Shown here: in pieces, positions 18,290 to 26,600 of the stretch
Layout: each line of letters opens with the position of its first letter
Numbering within the stretch: the first letter of the stretch is position 1
NCBI RefSeq assembly: GCF_016909015.1
Contig: NZ_JAFBFA010000014.1
Location: forward strand, 1-64,000
Direction: 5' to 3'
DNA: 64,000 bases
DNA from: Gracilibacillus alcaliphilus
GTDB lineage: Bacteria; Bacillota; Bacilli; Bacillales; Amphibacillaceae
Notes under the pieces: generated by a model
Told to the model about the DNA's origin: nothing
Databases searched by the model: none
What the model saw: the letters and a program-made list of their open reading frames with translations, nothing else
Translations under genes and position numbers: made by a program

Positions 18290-18521
18290 TTGTTCAAAAA
18301 GTAAAATAATTTTATTTTAAGTAATATGCTGGTAAGTCTACCTTATAGAAATTGCTCAAAAAGCACGTTAAATTGTGTAATAACAAGTCTTGTTGATGAG
18401 ACAAGTTATTTATAGACTCAGGACATGATAAATGTAACCGATGAAGGTCTTTTTTACCGCCTTTTTGAACAGATACTTATAGATGGACAAGTTCAGCTAC
18501 TTCGCTCACCCTTTTTGAACA
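18290..18521 (+). repeat. TTCAAAAAG-family repeat, composite copy in the rpmG leader
   Basis: Left end TTGTTCAAAAAG (18290-18301) pairs with CTTTTTGAACA (18461-18471). A second left-like end, TTGCTCAAAAAG (18352-18363), and a second right end, CTTTTTGAACA (18511-18521), suggest one copy nested in or abutting another. The GGTCTTTTTTACCG block before the first right end matches the other copies. No coding potential. Confidence 0.75.
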
Positions 18522-18545
18522 CATAAATTGTAAGAGGTGGCCATA

Positions 18546-18692
18546 ATGGGGAAGAAGATAGCACTTGCATGCGAGGTTTGCCATAGCCGAAATTATAGTA
18601 CAGATAAGAACCTGTCGGATGCAAGACGAATGGAAAGAAAGAAATTTTGCAAGAATTGCAACCGACATACCATACATCGTGAGACGAAATGA
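18546..18692 (+). CDS. rpmG: Ribosomal protein bL33 (zinc-binding form)
   Basis: 48 aa, starting at an ATG after AAGAGGTGG. CEVC (9-12) and CKNC (35-38) form the zinc site, so this is the C+ paralogue; Bacillus often has a zinc-free copy elsewhere. Sits directly before secE, as in B. subtilis. Confidence 0.95.
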   Translation: MGKKIALACEVCHSRNYSTDKNLSDARRMERKKFCKNCNRHTIHRETK

Positions 18693-18729
18693 CTTGACGG
18701 TAGATTGAGAAAGTTTGGAGGTACTATCT

Positions 18730-18909
18730 GTGAAACCAGTTGCTTTTTTGAAGAATGTAAGTCGTGAAATGAAGAAGGTATCATGGCCCAAGGGGCGTGA
18801 ATTGACTCGCTATACGATAACCGTAGTACTCACTGTTGCTTTTGTAACAGTTTTCTTCGCAGTTGTCGATTTGGGCATTACACAACTTCTTAATTTGTTA
18901 TTTGAATAA
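18730..18909 (+). CDS. secE: SecE, preprotein translocase subunit
   Basis: 59 aa from the GTG at 18730, 7 bases after GGAGGT; the family length in Bacillus is also 59. Amphipathic N-terminal part with EMKKVSWPKGRELTRYT, then one membrane helix (about 29-52). It clamps SecY in the translocon. A hairpin terminator follows 44 bases after the stop. Confidence 0.95.
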   Translation: MKPVAFLKNVSREMKKVSWPKGRELTRYTITVVLTVAFVTVFFAVVDLGITQLLNLLFE

Positions 18910-18953
18910 ATTGAAGTTATATATGTTATACTGTCATTAAATACAAAGAAAAA

Positions 18954-18975
18954 GAACCCGTCAGGCGGGTTTTTT
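18954..18975 (+). terminator. Terminator between secE and nusG
   Basis: AACCCG-TCAG-GCGGGTT followed by T5 and preceded by an A-rich stretch. A possible promoter at 18902-18932 (TTGAAT-19-TATACT) lies just upstream, so this hairpin could also end a short leader transcript. Confidence 0.8.
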
Positions 18976-19034
18976 AATTTCTTTAATTTTCTTAACGCGT
19001 GTCGTGAGAGAATGAGAATGTTTATCGCAGTGTA

Positions 19035-19105
19035 ACTGGCTGTAAGACTCCTACTTCAAGAAATAAGGGAATATGTATGTCTAAGCGGGAGATCTAACAG
19101 CCAGT
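19035..19105 (+). promoter_or_regulatory. Structured leader of nusG (unassigned)
   Basis: A perfect 9-bp stem ACTGGCTGT (19035-19043) / ACAGCCAGT (19097-19105) encloses about 53 bases and ends about 107 bases before nusG. The 300-base secE-nusG gap is otherwise without genes. NusG autoregulation would fit but is speculation. Confidence 0.4.
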
Positions 19106-19212
19106 AACGGCCCGATTGGTTCAACTAACATTCCGTGGGGATGAAAAAACCACTGAACGAAGTTTCACTTTATGTAAAAGGGAGGGAAGGGCGAACGTTA
19201 GCCAAAGCAAAG

Positions 19213-19749
19213 ATGGAAAAAAGATGGTATGTGGTGCATACTTATTCAGGTTATGAGAATAAAGTAAAGACAAACCTTGAGAAACGCTTGGAATCAATGG
19301 GAATGGAAGATAAGATATTTCGTGTACTTGTGCCTGAAGATGAAGAGACTGAAATCAAGAATGGAAAGAAAAAAGTTGCGAAGAAGAAAGTCTTCCCTGG
19401 TTATGTACTAGCCGAGATGATCATGACGGATGACTCTTGGTATGTGGTGCGTAATACGCCGGGTGTTACGGGATTTGTTGGTTCAGCAGGTTCCGGCTCG
19501 AAACCGACCCCATTGTTAGAAGAAGAAGTAGACATGATTCTAAAGCGAATGGGTTACGATCAGCCTGTTGTGGAAATTGACTTTGAATTAAAAGAAACAG
19601 TAGAAGTAACCGATGGTCCATTTAACGGTTTTTCTGGAAAAATTGAAAAAATCGACGCCGATAAACAAAAAGTAAAAGTGCATGTCGATATGTTTGGCCG
19701 TGAAACGCCAGTTGAGTTAGATTTTTCACAGGTAAGAAAACTATCTTAG
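19213..19749 (+). CDS. nusG: NusG, transcription elongation factor
   Basis: 178 aa from the ATG at 19213, matching homologues that begin MEK-WYVVHTYSG. The N-terminal NGN domain (about 1-110) includes FPGYVLAEM; the KOW domain holds DGPFNGFSGKIEKID near 128. It binds the polymerase clamp and bridges to the ribosome. Oddity: the only good ribosome site, GGGAGGG (19180-19187), is about 25 bases from the start, and the frame stays open upstream to a GTG at 19135 and an ATG at 19141. Confidence 0.94.
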   Translation: MEKRWYVVHTYSGYENKVKTNLEKRLESMGMEDKIFRVLVPEDEETEIKNGKKKVAKKKVFPGYVLAEMIMTDDSWYVVRNTPGVTGFVGSAGSGSKPTPLLEEEVDMILKRMGYDQPVVEIDFELKETVEVTDGPFNGFSGKIEKIDADKQKVKVHVDMFGRETPVELDFSQVRKLS

Positions 19750-19781
19750 AAAACTTTCCTATGAAATATTAAGAAACCTAC

Positions 19782-19810
19782 TTGCATTTTACCCCAGATA
19801 ATGCTAAAAT
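19782..19810 (+). promoter_or_regulatory. rplK-rplA promoter
   Basis: TTGCAT (19782-19787), 17-bp spacer, TAAAAT (19805-19810) with an extended TGC before the -10. About 108 bases upstream of rplK. Confidence 0.82.
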
Positions 19811-19918
19811 TTTTATGTTCTTTATGCCTCGAGTATAAGAGTTATTTATGCATAATTTGAGTGGGAGGGTAAATATGTTGCCCTATTACCACATCACGGA
19901 CTTAAGGAGGTGTGTCTC

Positions 19919-20344
19919 GTGGCTAAAAAAGTAAGTTCAATTGTAAAACTTCAAATCCCGGCAGGTAAAGCGAATCCAGCGCCGCCAGTTGGTCCTGCAT
20001 TAGGTCAAGCAGGTATTAACATTATGGGATTTTGTAAAGAGTTTAACGCTCAAACACAAGATCAAGCTGGTATGATTATTCCAGTAGAAATTACGGTATA
20101 TGAAGACCGTTCATATACATTCATTACTAAAACTCCACCAGCAGCAGTGTTGCTTAAGAAAGCAGCAGGTGTTGAATCTGGATCAGGCGAACCAAATCGT
20201 AACAAAGTGGCAACACTTAAACGTGATAAGGTAAAAGAAATCGCAGAATTAAAGATGCCAGATTTAAATGCTGCTGATGTTGAAGCTGCCATGCGAATGG
20301 TAGAAGGTACTGCGCGTAGCATGGGTATTGTTATCGAAGACTAA
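19919..20344 (+). CDS. rplK: Ribosomal protein uL11
   Basis: 141 aa from the GTG at 19919, set by AAGGAGGTG; the upstream in-frame GTG at 19910 overlaps that site. The N-terminal domain has the proline-rich PAGKANPAPPVGPALGQAG of the stalk base; the C-terminal domain binds 23S rRNA. It is part of the GTPase centre with L10 and L7/L12 and would bind thiopeptides. First gene of the L11-L1 pair. Confidence 0.97.
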   Translation: MAKKVSSIVKLQIPAGKANPAPPVGPALGQAGINIMGFCKEFNAQTQDQAGMIIPVEITVYEDRSYTFITKTPPAAVLLKKAAGVESGSGEPNRNKVATLKRDKVKEIAELKMPDLNAADVEAAMRMVEGTARSMGIVIED

Positions 20345-20367
20345 TCTCACAGCGTTGTGCAAAGCAG

Positions 20368-20412
20368 AAGGTTGCGGTAGTGATGATAAAGCTAATTCAT
20401 TACGCGCAACCT
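20368..20412 (+). promoter_or_regulatory. Hairpin in the rplK-rplA gap
   Basis: Stem AAGGTTGCG (20368-20376) / CGCAACCTT (20404-20412), perfect over 9 pairs with a 27-base loop. Not a terminator, as no strong T run follows. It could be an L1 autoregulatory site or a processing signal; this is inference. Confidence 0.45.
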
Positions 20413-20496
20413 TTCATTTTGAATCATTCACATGCTATTCCGCTTGAATGAAGTGGGAGGTATAGCCGTTAAAACCACAAAGGAGGAAATGTAACA

Positions 20497-21192
20497 ATGG
20501 CAAAGAAAACAAAAAAACAACAAGAAGCATTAAAGCTTGTTGACCGTACAAAAGTATATGGTGCAGAAGAGGCACTTGAATTAGTACAAAAGGCATCTAC
20601 AGCAAATTTTGATGAAACAGTAGAAGTTGCTTTTCGTTTAGGCGTAGACCCTAAGAGAGCAGATCAGCAAATCCGTGGAGCAATGGTATTACCACACGGA
20701 ACTGGTAAAACACAAACTGTATTAGTCTTTGCAAAAGGTGACAAAGCAAAAGAAGCAGAGGCAGCAGGTGCTGACTTTGTTGGAGATCAAGACTTAATCA
20801 ATAAAATTAACCAAGGATGGTTTGAGTTTGATGTAGTAGTTGCGACTCCTGATATGATGGCGGAAGTTGGTAAATTAGGGCGCGTATTAGGACCTAAAGG
20901 ACTTATGCCAAACCCTAAAACAGGAACAGTTACTTTTGAAGTAGAGAAAGCTATTCAAGAAATTAAAGCAGGTAAAGTAGAGTATCGTGTAGATAAGCAG
21001 TCAAACATCCACGTGCCAATCGGTAAAGTATCGTTTGATCATGTGAAGCTTGTTGAAAACTTTAATGCGCTAGCTGATACGATTGTAAAAGCAAAACCTC
21101 AAGCTGCAAAAGGTACTTACATCCGCAATGTAGCCGTTTCTTCTACTATGGGACCTGGTGTTCGCGTTGACGCAGCTGCTATTGCTAAATAA
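20497..21192 (+). CDS. rplA: Ribosomal protein uL1
   Basis: 231 aa, standard length. Core motifs include RLGVDPKRADQQIRGAMVLP, KLGRVLGPKGLMPNPKTGTV and GKVEYRVDKQSNIHVPIGK. Forms the mobile L1 stalk that handles exiting tRNA. ATG after AAAGGAGGAAAT. Separated from rplK by 152 bases containing a strong hairpin; a fresh promoter for rplJ lies only 8 bases after its stop. Confidence 0.97.
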   Translation: MAKKTKKQQEALKLVDRTKVYGAEEALELVQKASTANFDETVEVAFRLGVDPKRADQQIRGAMVLPHGTGKTQTVLVFAKGDKAKEAEAAGADFVGDQDLINKINQGWFEFDVVVATPDMMAEVGKLGRVLGPKGLMPNPKTGTVTFEVEKAIQEIKAGKVEYRVDKQSNIHVPIGKVSFDHVKLVENFNALADTIVKAKPQAAKGTYIRNVAVSSTMGPGVRVDAAAIAK

Positions 21193-21200
21193 TTTTCTTC

Positions 21201-21229
21201 TTGACTTTTGTCAGGAAGTTGGATATAAT
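21201..21229 (+). promoter_or_regulatory. rplJ-rplL promoter
   Basis: TTGACT (21201-21206), 17-bp spacer, TATAAT (21224-21229). Transcript would begin near 21236 and run through the L10 leader. Confidence 0.9.
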
Positions 21230-21274
21230 TCACAATGGTCAATCTGACTGAAATAAATAATAAAATACATTATA

Positions 21275-21440
21275 CCGTAGACAGCAGGTGCTGCTTGCCA
21301 GCTTAATTTCCTGCCGAGGTGTGTCTGGATATATTACAGAGGCCCTTTTCTTGAGAAGGTCAGTCTGTTCAGCCATAATCCCTCATGTCTGCCTTAGATA
21401 TGAGGGATTTTTGTTTGGGTGGATCGGGTATAATGATCGT
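21275..21440 (+). promoter_or_regulatory. L10 leader (autoregulatory ribosomal protein leader)
   Basis: The 230-base untranslated region before rplJ has the layout of the Firmicute L10 leader: a folded L10-binding part (CAGCAGGTGCTGCTTGCCAGC onward, with GAGGCCC) ahead of a terminator. The attenuator hairpin AATCCCTCAT (21377-21386) / ATGAGGGATT (21400-21409) ends in T5. In known cases L10 or the L10-L12 complex binds the leader and limits its own synthesis. Confidence 0.85.
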
Positions 21441-21458
21441 GTTTTAGGAGGTGGAATC

Positions 21459-21956
21459 ATGTCAAAGGTAATCGAACAGAAGAAACAAGTTGTTGCAGAA
21501 ATCGCAGAGAAATTCCGTTCAAGCCAATCTACAATCCTTGTAGATTACCGTGGTTTGAATGTAGCAGAAGTGACAGAATTGCGTGCTCAGCTTCGTGAAG
21601 CGGGTGTAGAGTTCAAAGTATACAAGAATACCATGTCTCGCCGTGCTGTGGAAGAAGCGGAACTTAGTGAACTAAATGATCTATTAGTTGGCCCAACCGC
21701 TATTGCATTTAGTGAAGATGTTATTGCTCCTGCCAAAGTATTAAGCAACTTTGCAAAAGAGCACGAAGCATTAGAAATCAAAGGTGGCGTGGTTGAAGGG
21801 TCTGTGGCAACACTTGATCAAATCAAAGAACTTGCTAGCCTGCCAAACTACGAAGGTATGCTTTCTATGCTACTCAGCGTACTACAAGCACCAGTACGAA
21901 ACTTTGCTTATGCAGCTAAGGCAATTGCTGAGCAAAAAGAAGAGCAAGGTGCATAA
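21459..21956 (+). CDS. rplJ: Ribosomal protein uL10
   Basis: 165 aa from the ATG at 21459 after AGGAGGTGG; the frame extends upstream to 21288, but that part is the L10 leader. N-terminal RNA-binding domain includes SSQSTILVDYRGLNVAEVTELR-like segments that match family sequence in part. The C-terminal helix anchors L12 dimers. With L12 it builds the stalk that recruits translation factors. Feedback through the leader RNA is expected. Confidence 0.96.
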   Translation: MSKVIEQKKQVVAEIAEKFRSSQSTILVDYRGLNVAEVTELRAQLREAGVEFKVYKNTMSRRAVEEAELSELNDLLVGPTAIAFSEDVIAPAKVLSNFAKEHEALEIKGGVVEGSVATLDQIKELASLPNYEGMLSMLLSVLQAPVRNFAYAAKAIAEQKEEQGA

Positions 21957-22062
21957 TTATTATCGTGAATATGTTCAAAAGGAAGGGAAACTGAACCTTT
22001 TTGAACCATTATCTCGACAACAATGTTCGTAAAATAATATCATTAATTAGGAGGAAATGAAC

Positions 22063-22428
22063 ATGTCAAAAGATCAAATCATTGAAGCTATCAAAGAAAT
22101 GTCTGTTCTTGAATTAAATGACTTAGTAAAAGCAATCGAAGAAGAATTTGGAGTAACTGCAGCAGCTCCTGTAGCAGTAGCAGGTGGAGCAGCAGGCGGC
22201 GAAGCAGCTGCTGAGCAAACTGAATTTGATGTAGTACTTACAAGTGCTGGATCTTCTAAAATCAAAGTGGTTAAAGCTGTTCGTGAAATCACTGGTCTTG
22301 GCCTTAAAGACGCAAAAGAACTTGTTGATAACGCACCAGGTGCTATCAAAGAAGGCGTAGAAAAAGAAGAAGCGGAAGAAATTAAATCTAAGCTTGAAGA
22401 AGCTGGAGCATCCGTAGAATTAAAATAG
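22063..22428 (+). CDS. rplL: Ribosomal protein bL12 (L7/L12)
   Basis: 121 aa from the ATG at 22063, 8 bases after AGGAGG; the ATG at 22057 is too close. N-terminal dimerisation helices, an alanine/glycine-rich hinge (about 36-52), and a C-terminal factor-binding domain with KIKVVKAVREITGLGLKDAK. 106 bases after rplJ, sharing its promoter. A terminator follows at 22442-22475. Confidence 0.97.
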   Translation: MSKDQIIEAIKEMSVLELNDLVKAIEEEFGVTAAAPVAVAGGAAGGEAAAEQTEFDVVLTSAGSSKIKVVKAVREITGLGLKDAKELVDNAPGAIKEGVEKEEAEEIKSKLEEAGASVELK

Positions 22429-22441
22429 TAATTACTAAGCA

Positions 22442-22475
22442 GAAAAAGCTCGCTATAATATATGGCGGGCTTTTC
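22442..22475 (+). terminator. Terminator after rplL
   Basis: AAAAGCTCGC / GCGGGCTTTT hairpin (with G-U pairs) and a T-rich tail. Marks the end of the rplJL unit. Confidence 0.85.
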
Positions 22476-22490
22476 TTTCACGTAAAGAGG

Positions 22491-22546
22491 TTGTTCAAAA
22501 AGTCTCACAATGGATCACTTTGTGAGATGTAGAGCTTTTTGAACGT
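22491..22546 (+). repeat. TTCAAAAAG-family repeat, minimal form (56 bp)
   Basis: Left TTGTTCAAAAAG (22491-22502), right CTTTTTGAAC (22535-22544), and between them a hairpin TCTCACAA / TTGTGAGA. The smallest copy in the window, little more than the ends plus a stem. It lies directly upstream of the methyltransferase gene. Confidence 0.8.
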
Positions 22547-22570
22547 ACACATTAAAGAAAGTTGGTGAAT

Positions 22571-23167
22571 GTGTTGGATCAATATTTCTCGAATTCTCCT
22601 GCAGCGAAGAGTGAGCCTAAGACATGGAGTTATACGTTAAAAGGAATTAGTTTTACATTTACAACTGATAATGGTGTATTCTCTAAAAATGAGGTTGACT
22701 TTGGTTCGAGCTTGCTGATTGAACAGTTTCAGCCTTCTAGTGTGACGGGGGCATTATTAGATTTGGGCTGTGGCTATGGCCCAATTGCAATTGCGTTAGC
22801 TGCTGTCTATCCGGAACGGTCTGTAATCGGTGTTGATGTCAACCAGCGGGCATTGCATTTGGCAGAACAGAATGCCCGTCAGAATCAGGTCGATAATGTG
22901 ACCTTTATAGAGAGTAATATACTAGACAATCTCCCTGAACAATCTTTTGCGGCGATTCTCACTAACCCGCCTATTCGTGCAGGTAAAGAAATTGTTCACC
23001 AAATGTTTGAGCAAGCTGCTCATGCATTATTGCCAAACGGCGAACTGTGGGTAGTCATTCAAAAGAAACAAGGGGCGCCATCTGCCCAGAAGAAGCTGGC
23101 CGAATTGTTTGAGGAAGTGGAGGTCGTGAAGCGGTCAAAAGGCTATTTTATTTTGCGTGCAAAATAA
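22571..23167 (+). CDS. RsmC-like class I SAM methyltransferase (YbxB type)
   Basis: 198 aa from the GTG at 22571; in-frame TTG 22562, GTG 22565 and TTG 22574 are alternatives and the ribosome site is weak (GGTGA). SAM loop LDLGCGYGPIAIALA and acidic VIGVDVN are visible. The catalytic NPPIRAGK motif is that of RsmC-type rRNA (guanine-N2) methylases. The position between rplL and rpoB is the same as ybxB in B. subtilis. The substrate is presumed to be rRNA but is not proven for this branch. Confidence 0.9.
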   Translation: MLDQYFSNSPAAKSEPKTWSYTLKGISFTFTTDNGVFSKNEVDFGSSLLIEQFQPSSVTGALLDLGCGYGPIAIALAAVYPERSVIGVDVNQRALHLAEQNARQNQVDNVTFIESNILDNLPEQSFAAILTNPPIRAGKEIVHQMFEQAAHALLPNGELWVVIQKKQGAPSAQKKLAELFEEVEVVKRSKGYFILRAK

Positions 23168-23168
23168 T

Positions 23169-23197
23169 TTGACTCTTTATTCTATTTGTGGTAGTAT
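23169..23197 (+). promoter_or_regulatory. Candidate rpoB-rpoC promoter
   Basis: TTGACT (23169-23174), 17-bp spacer, TAGTAT (23192-23197), directly after the methylase stop. This would give an rpoB leader of about 415 bases. Confidence 0.65.
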
Positions 23198-23618
23198 TGA
23201 AAAATGCCAATAGAACGAAAGGTATGTCAAGTAAAAATCTAAAATTATGTATAATTTTAAGCAAAACAGGCAATCCTGCTTGTTATGATGATTTTTCTGC
23301 TTGGCATATTTGTTGTTACTATCTCAGGTTATTAGCTAATAGACTTTTTCTACGTAAATCCTTTTTTATTTCTCCGTAACACTATTAGTCATTGCATCAC
23401 ATTTGCCTTTGCAAATGTTTATATAAAAGCTTGTGTTGATTGCATTCACAAGTGTGTTCGGTATGCTACCGAACAAGTATCGAACACTTACTAAATTTAT
23501 ACGATCTATAGCAAATTGTCAAATGTCTCATTCTATAGTGGAGTAAAAAAGTAAGTGTGATTTCATTTGTGCTATTTTCATAGCAATTATCTTTAATTTT
23601 GATTGAGGGGTGAATCAG
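23198..23618 (+). other. Long untranslated rpoB leader with two palindromes
   Basis: No credible gene. Two perfect inverted repeats stand out: ACATTTGC-cttt-GCAAATGT (23399-23418) and TGTTCGGTA-tgc-TACCGAACA (23455-23475). Neither has a T run. A related GTATCGAACA follows the second. They could be operator sites or RNA hairpins in the leader. Confidence 0.55.
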
Positions 23619-26600
23619 TTGACAGGTCAACTAGTTCAATATGGACGACACCGCCAACGTAGAAGTTATGCGCGTATTAGTGAGGTATTAGAGTTACCAA
23701 ATTTAATCGAGATTCAAACCGCATCCTATCAATGGTTCTTAGATGAAGGCCTAAGAGAAATGTTTCAAGATATTTCTCCTATCGAGGATTTCGCTGGTAA
23801 TCTTTCATTAGAATTTGTAGATTACAGCCTTGGAGAGCCAAAGTATCCCGTCGACGAATCGAAGGAAAGAGATGTAACCTATAACGCTCCTCTTCGAGTA
23901 AAAGTTCGTTTGTTAAATAACGAAACCGGTGAAGTAAAAGAGCAAGAAGTATTTATGGGTGATTTCCCATTAATGACGGAAACAGGTACATTTATCATCA
24001 ATGGAGCAGAGCGTGTTATTGTATCACAGCTTGTTCGTTCACCAAGTGTTTACTTCAATGAAAAGATTGACAAAAATGGTAAACGTGGTTATGGAGCTAC
24101 CGTTATTCCAAACCGTGGTGCTTGGCTGGAATTTGAAACAGATGCCAAGGATGTTGTACATGTAAGAATAGACCGTACAAGAAAGTTACCAATTACTGTC
24201 TTGTTAAGAGCACTAGGATTTGGTGATGATCAAGAAATTATCGATCTATTAGGTGAAAATGAGTACTTAAGAAATACATTAGAGAAAGACAATACGGAAA
24301 CCAGTGAAAAGGCATTGTTAGAAATTTATGAGCGCCTGCGTCCTGGTGAACCGCCAACTGTCGAGAACGCCAAGAGCTTATTGGTATCCAGATTCTTTGA
24401 TCCAAAGCGATATGACTTGGCACATGTTGGTCGTTATAAAATCAACAAAAAATTACATTTAAAGAACCGTTTGTTTAATCAAATCTTAGCGGAGCCATTG
24501 GTGGATCCTGAAACAGGAGAAGTGATTGCCAACCGTGGAGACAAATTAGATAGACGTTTATTAGATAAGATCTTGCCGATTTTAGACTCTGATGAGAATC
24601 GTTTTGGTGAGAAAATATTAGAACCTCATGAAGGCGTGTTAGATGATCCTGTTAAGGTTCAATCAATCAAGATCATGGATCCAACTGATCCTGAAGGTGA
24701 AAGAACACTGACTGTTTTAGGTAACTGTAATGTAGATAGCAGCATTAAGCATATTACACAAGCAGATATCTTATCAGCTATCAGTTATTTCTTTAATATT
24801 TTACACCAAGTTGGTGACACAGACGATATTGACCATCTAGGAAACCGTCGTCTGCGCTCGGTTGGAGAATTGCTGCAAAATCAATTTAGAATTGGTTTAT
24901 CCCGTATGGAGCGTGTTGTTCGTGAACGTATGTCTATTCAAGATACGTCCTCTATCACACCGCAGCAGTTAATCAACATTCGTCCGGTTATTGCTTCTAT
25001 TAAAGAATTCTTTGGTAGTTCGCAATTGTCACAATTTATGGATCAAACCAATCCATTAGCCGAATTAACGCATAAAAGACGTTTATCTGCATTAGGTCCA
25101 GGCGGTCTTACCCGTGAACGTGCTGGCTTCGAAGTGCGTGACGTACACTATTCACACTATGGACGTATGTGTCCAATCGAAACGCCAGAGGGTCCAAACA
25201 TCGGGTTAATTAACTCCTTGTCTTCTTATGCAAAAGTTAATAAATTCGGTTTTATTGAAACACCATATCGCCGTGTAGATCCTGAGACTGGTAAAGTCAC
25301 ATCGCAAATGGATTATTTAACGGCGGATGAAGAAGATAATTATGTGGTAGCGCAAGCGAACGCGAAGTTAACTGAAGATAATACATTTGCCGAGGAAGAA
25401 GTTATTGCTCGATTCCGTGGTGAGAACACGATTGTGAAACGTGAGAAGATTGACTATATGGATGTTTCACCTAAGCAAGTAGTATCTGCAGCGACTGCTT
25501 GTATCCCATTCTTGGAGAACGATGACTCTAACCGTGCCTTAATGGGTGCCAACATGCAGCGTCAAGCAGTGCCGTTAATGCGTCCGAAAGCTCCAATTGT
25601 TGGTACAGGTATGGAATATGTATCTGGTAAAGACTCGGGTGCCGCAGTTATCTGTAAACATGATGGTATCGTAGAGCGAGTAGAGGCGAAAGAAGTACTT
25701 GTGCGTCGTATTACTACAGTAGACGGTAAAGAAGTAGAAGGAAACTTAGATCGTTACCGCCTGCAGAAGTTTATCCGTTCTAACCAAGGAACTTGCTATA
25801 ACCAGCGTCCAATTGTTGCTAAAGGAAATCGTGTGACGAAAGGAGAAATCCTTGCTGATGGCCCATCAATGGAACAAGGAGAACTTGCGCTAGGTCAAAA
25901 CGTATTAGTAGGATTTATGACTTGGGAAGGTTATAACTACGAAGATGCGATTATCATGAGTGAGCGTCTAGTGAAGGACGACGTATATACGTCTATCCAT
26001 ATCGAGGAATATGAATCAGAGGCACGCGACACGAAATTAGGGCCAGAAGAAATCACAAGGGACATTCCGAATGTCGGAGAAGATGCATTGCGTGATCTGG
26101 ACGAACGAGGAATCATCCGTGTCGGTGCAGAAGTAGCAGATGGTGACCTTCTTGTAGGTAAGGTTACACCGAAAGGAGTAACAGAGTTATCTGCAGAAGA
26201 GCGCTTATTACATGCTATTTTTGGTGAAAAAGCTCGAGAAGTGCGCGATACATCACTTCGTGTACCACACGGTGCTGGCGGAATTGTTTTAGACGTTAAA
26301 ATCTTTAATCGTGCAGACGGAGACGAGTTACCACCAGGTGTAAACCAACTCGTTCGTGTCTATATCGTACAAAAGCGTAAAATTCATGAAGGAGATAAGA
26401 TGGCTGGTCGTCACGGTAACAAAGGGGTTATCTCTAAGATTTTACCAGAAGAAGATATGCCATTCTTACCAGATGGCACTCCGATTGACATTATGCTTAA
26501 CCCTTTAGGGGTACCGTCACGTATGAACATCGGACAAGTGCTTGAACTTCACCTAGGTATGGCAGCAAGACAACTGGGTATCCATGTTGCTTCCCCGGTA

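Noticed and set aside
21288..21458. Longer N-terminus for L10
   Set aside because: This part is the L10 leader with its attenuator hairpin; the AGGAGGTGG site and homologue starts place the start at 21459.
23188..23379. 63-codon open frame upstream of rpoB
   Set aside because: No ribosome site, no family resemblance, and it lies in the rpoB leader next to strong palindromes; taken as chance.
25010..25110. Rifampicin-resistance changes in rpoB
   Set aside because: The pocket residues equal the wild-type Bacillus sequence as I know it.
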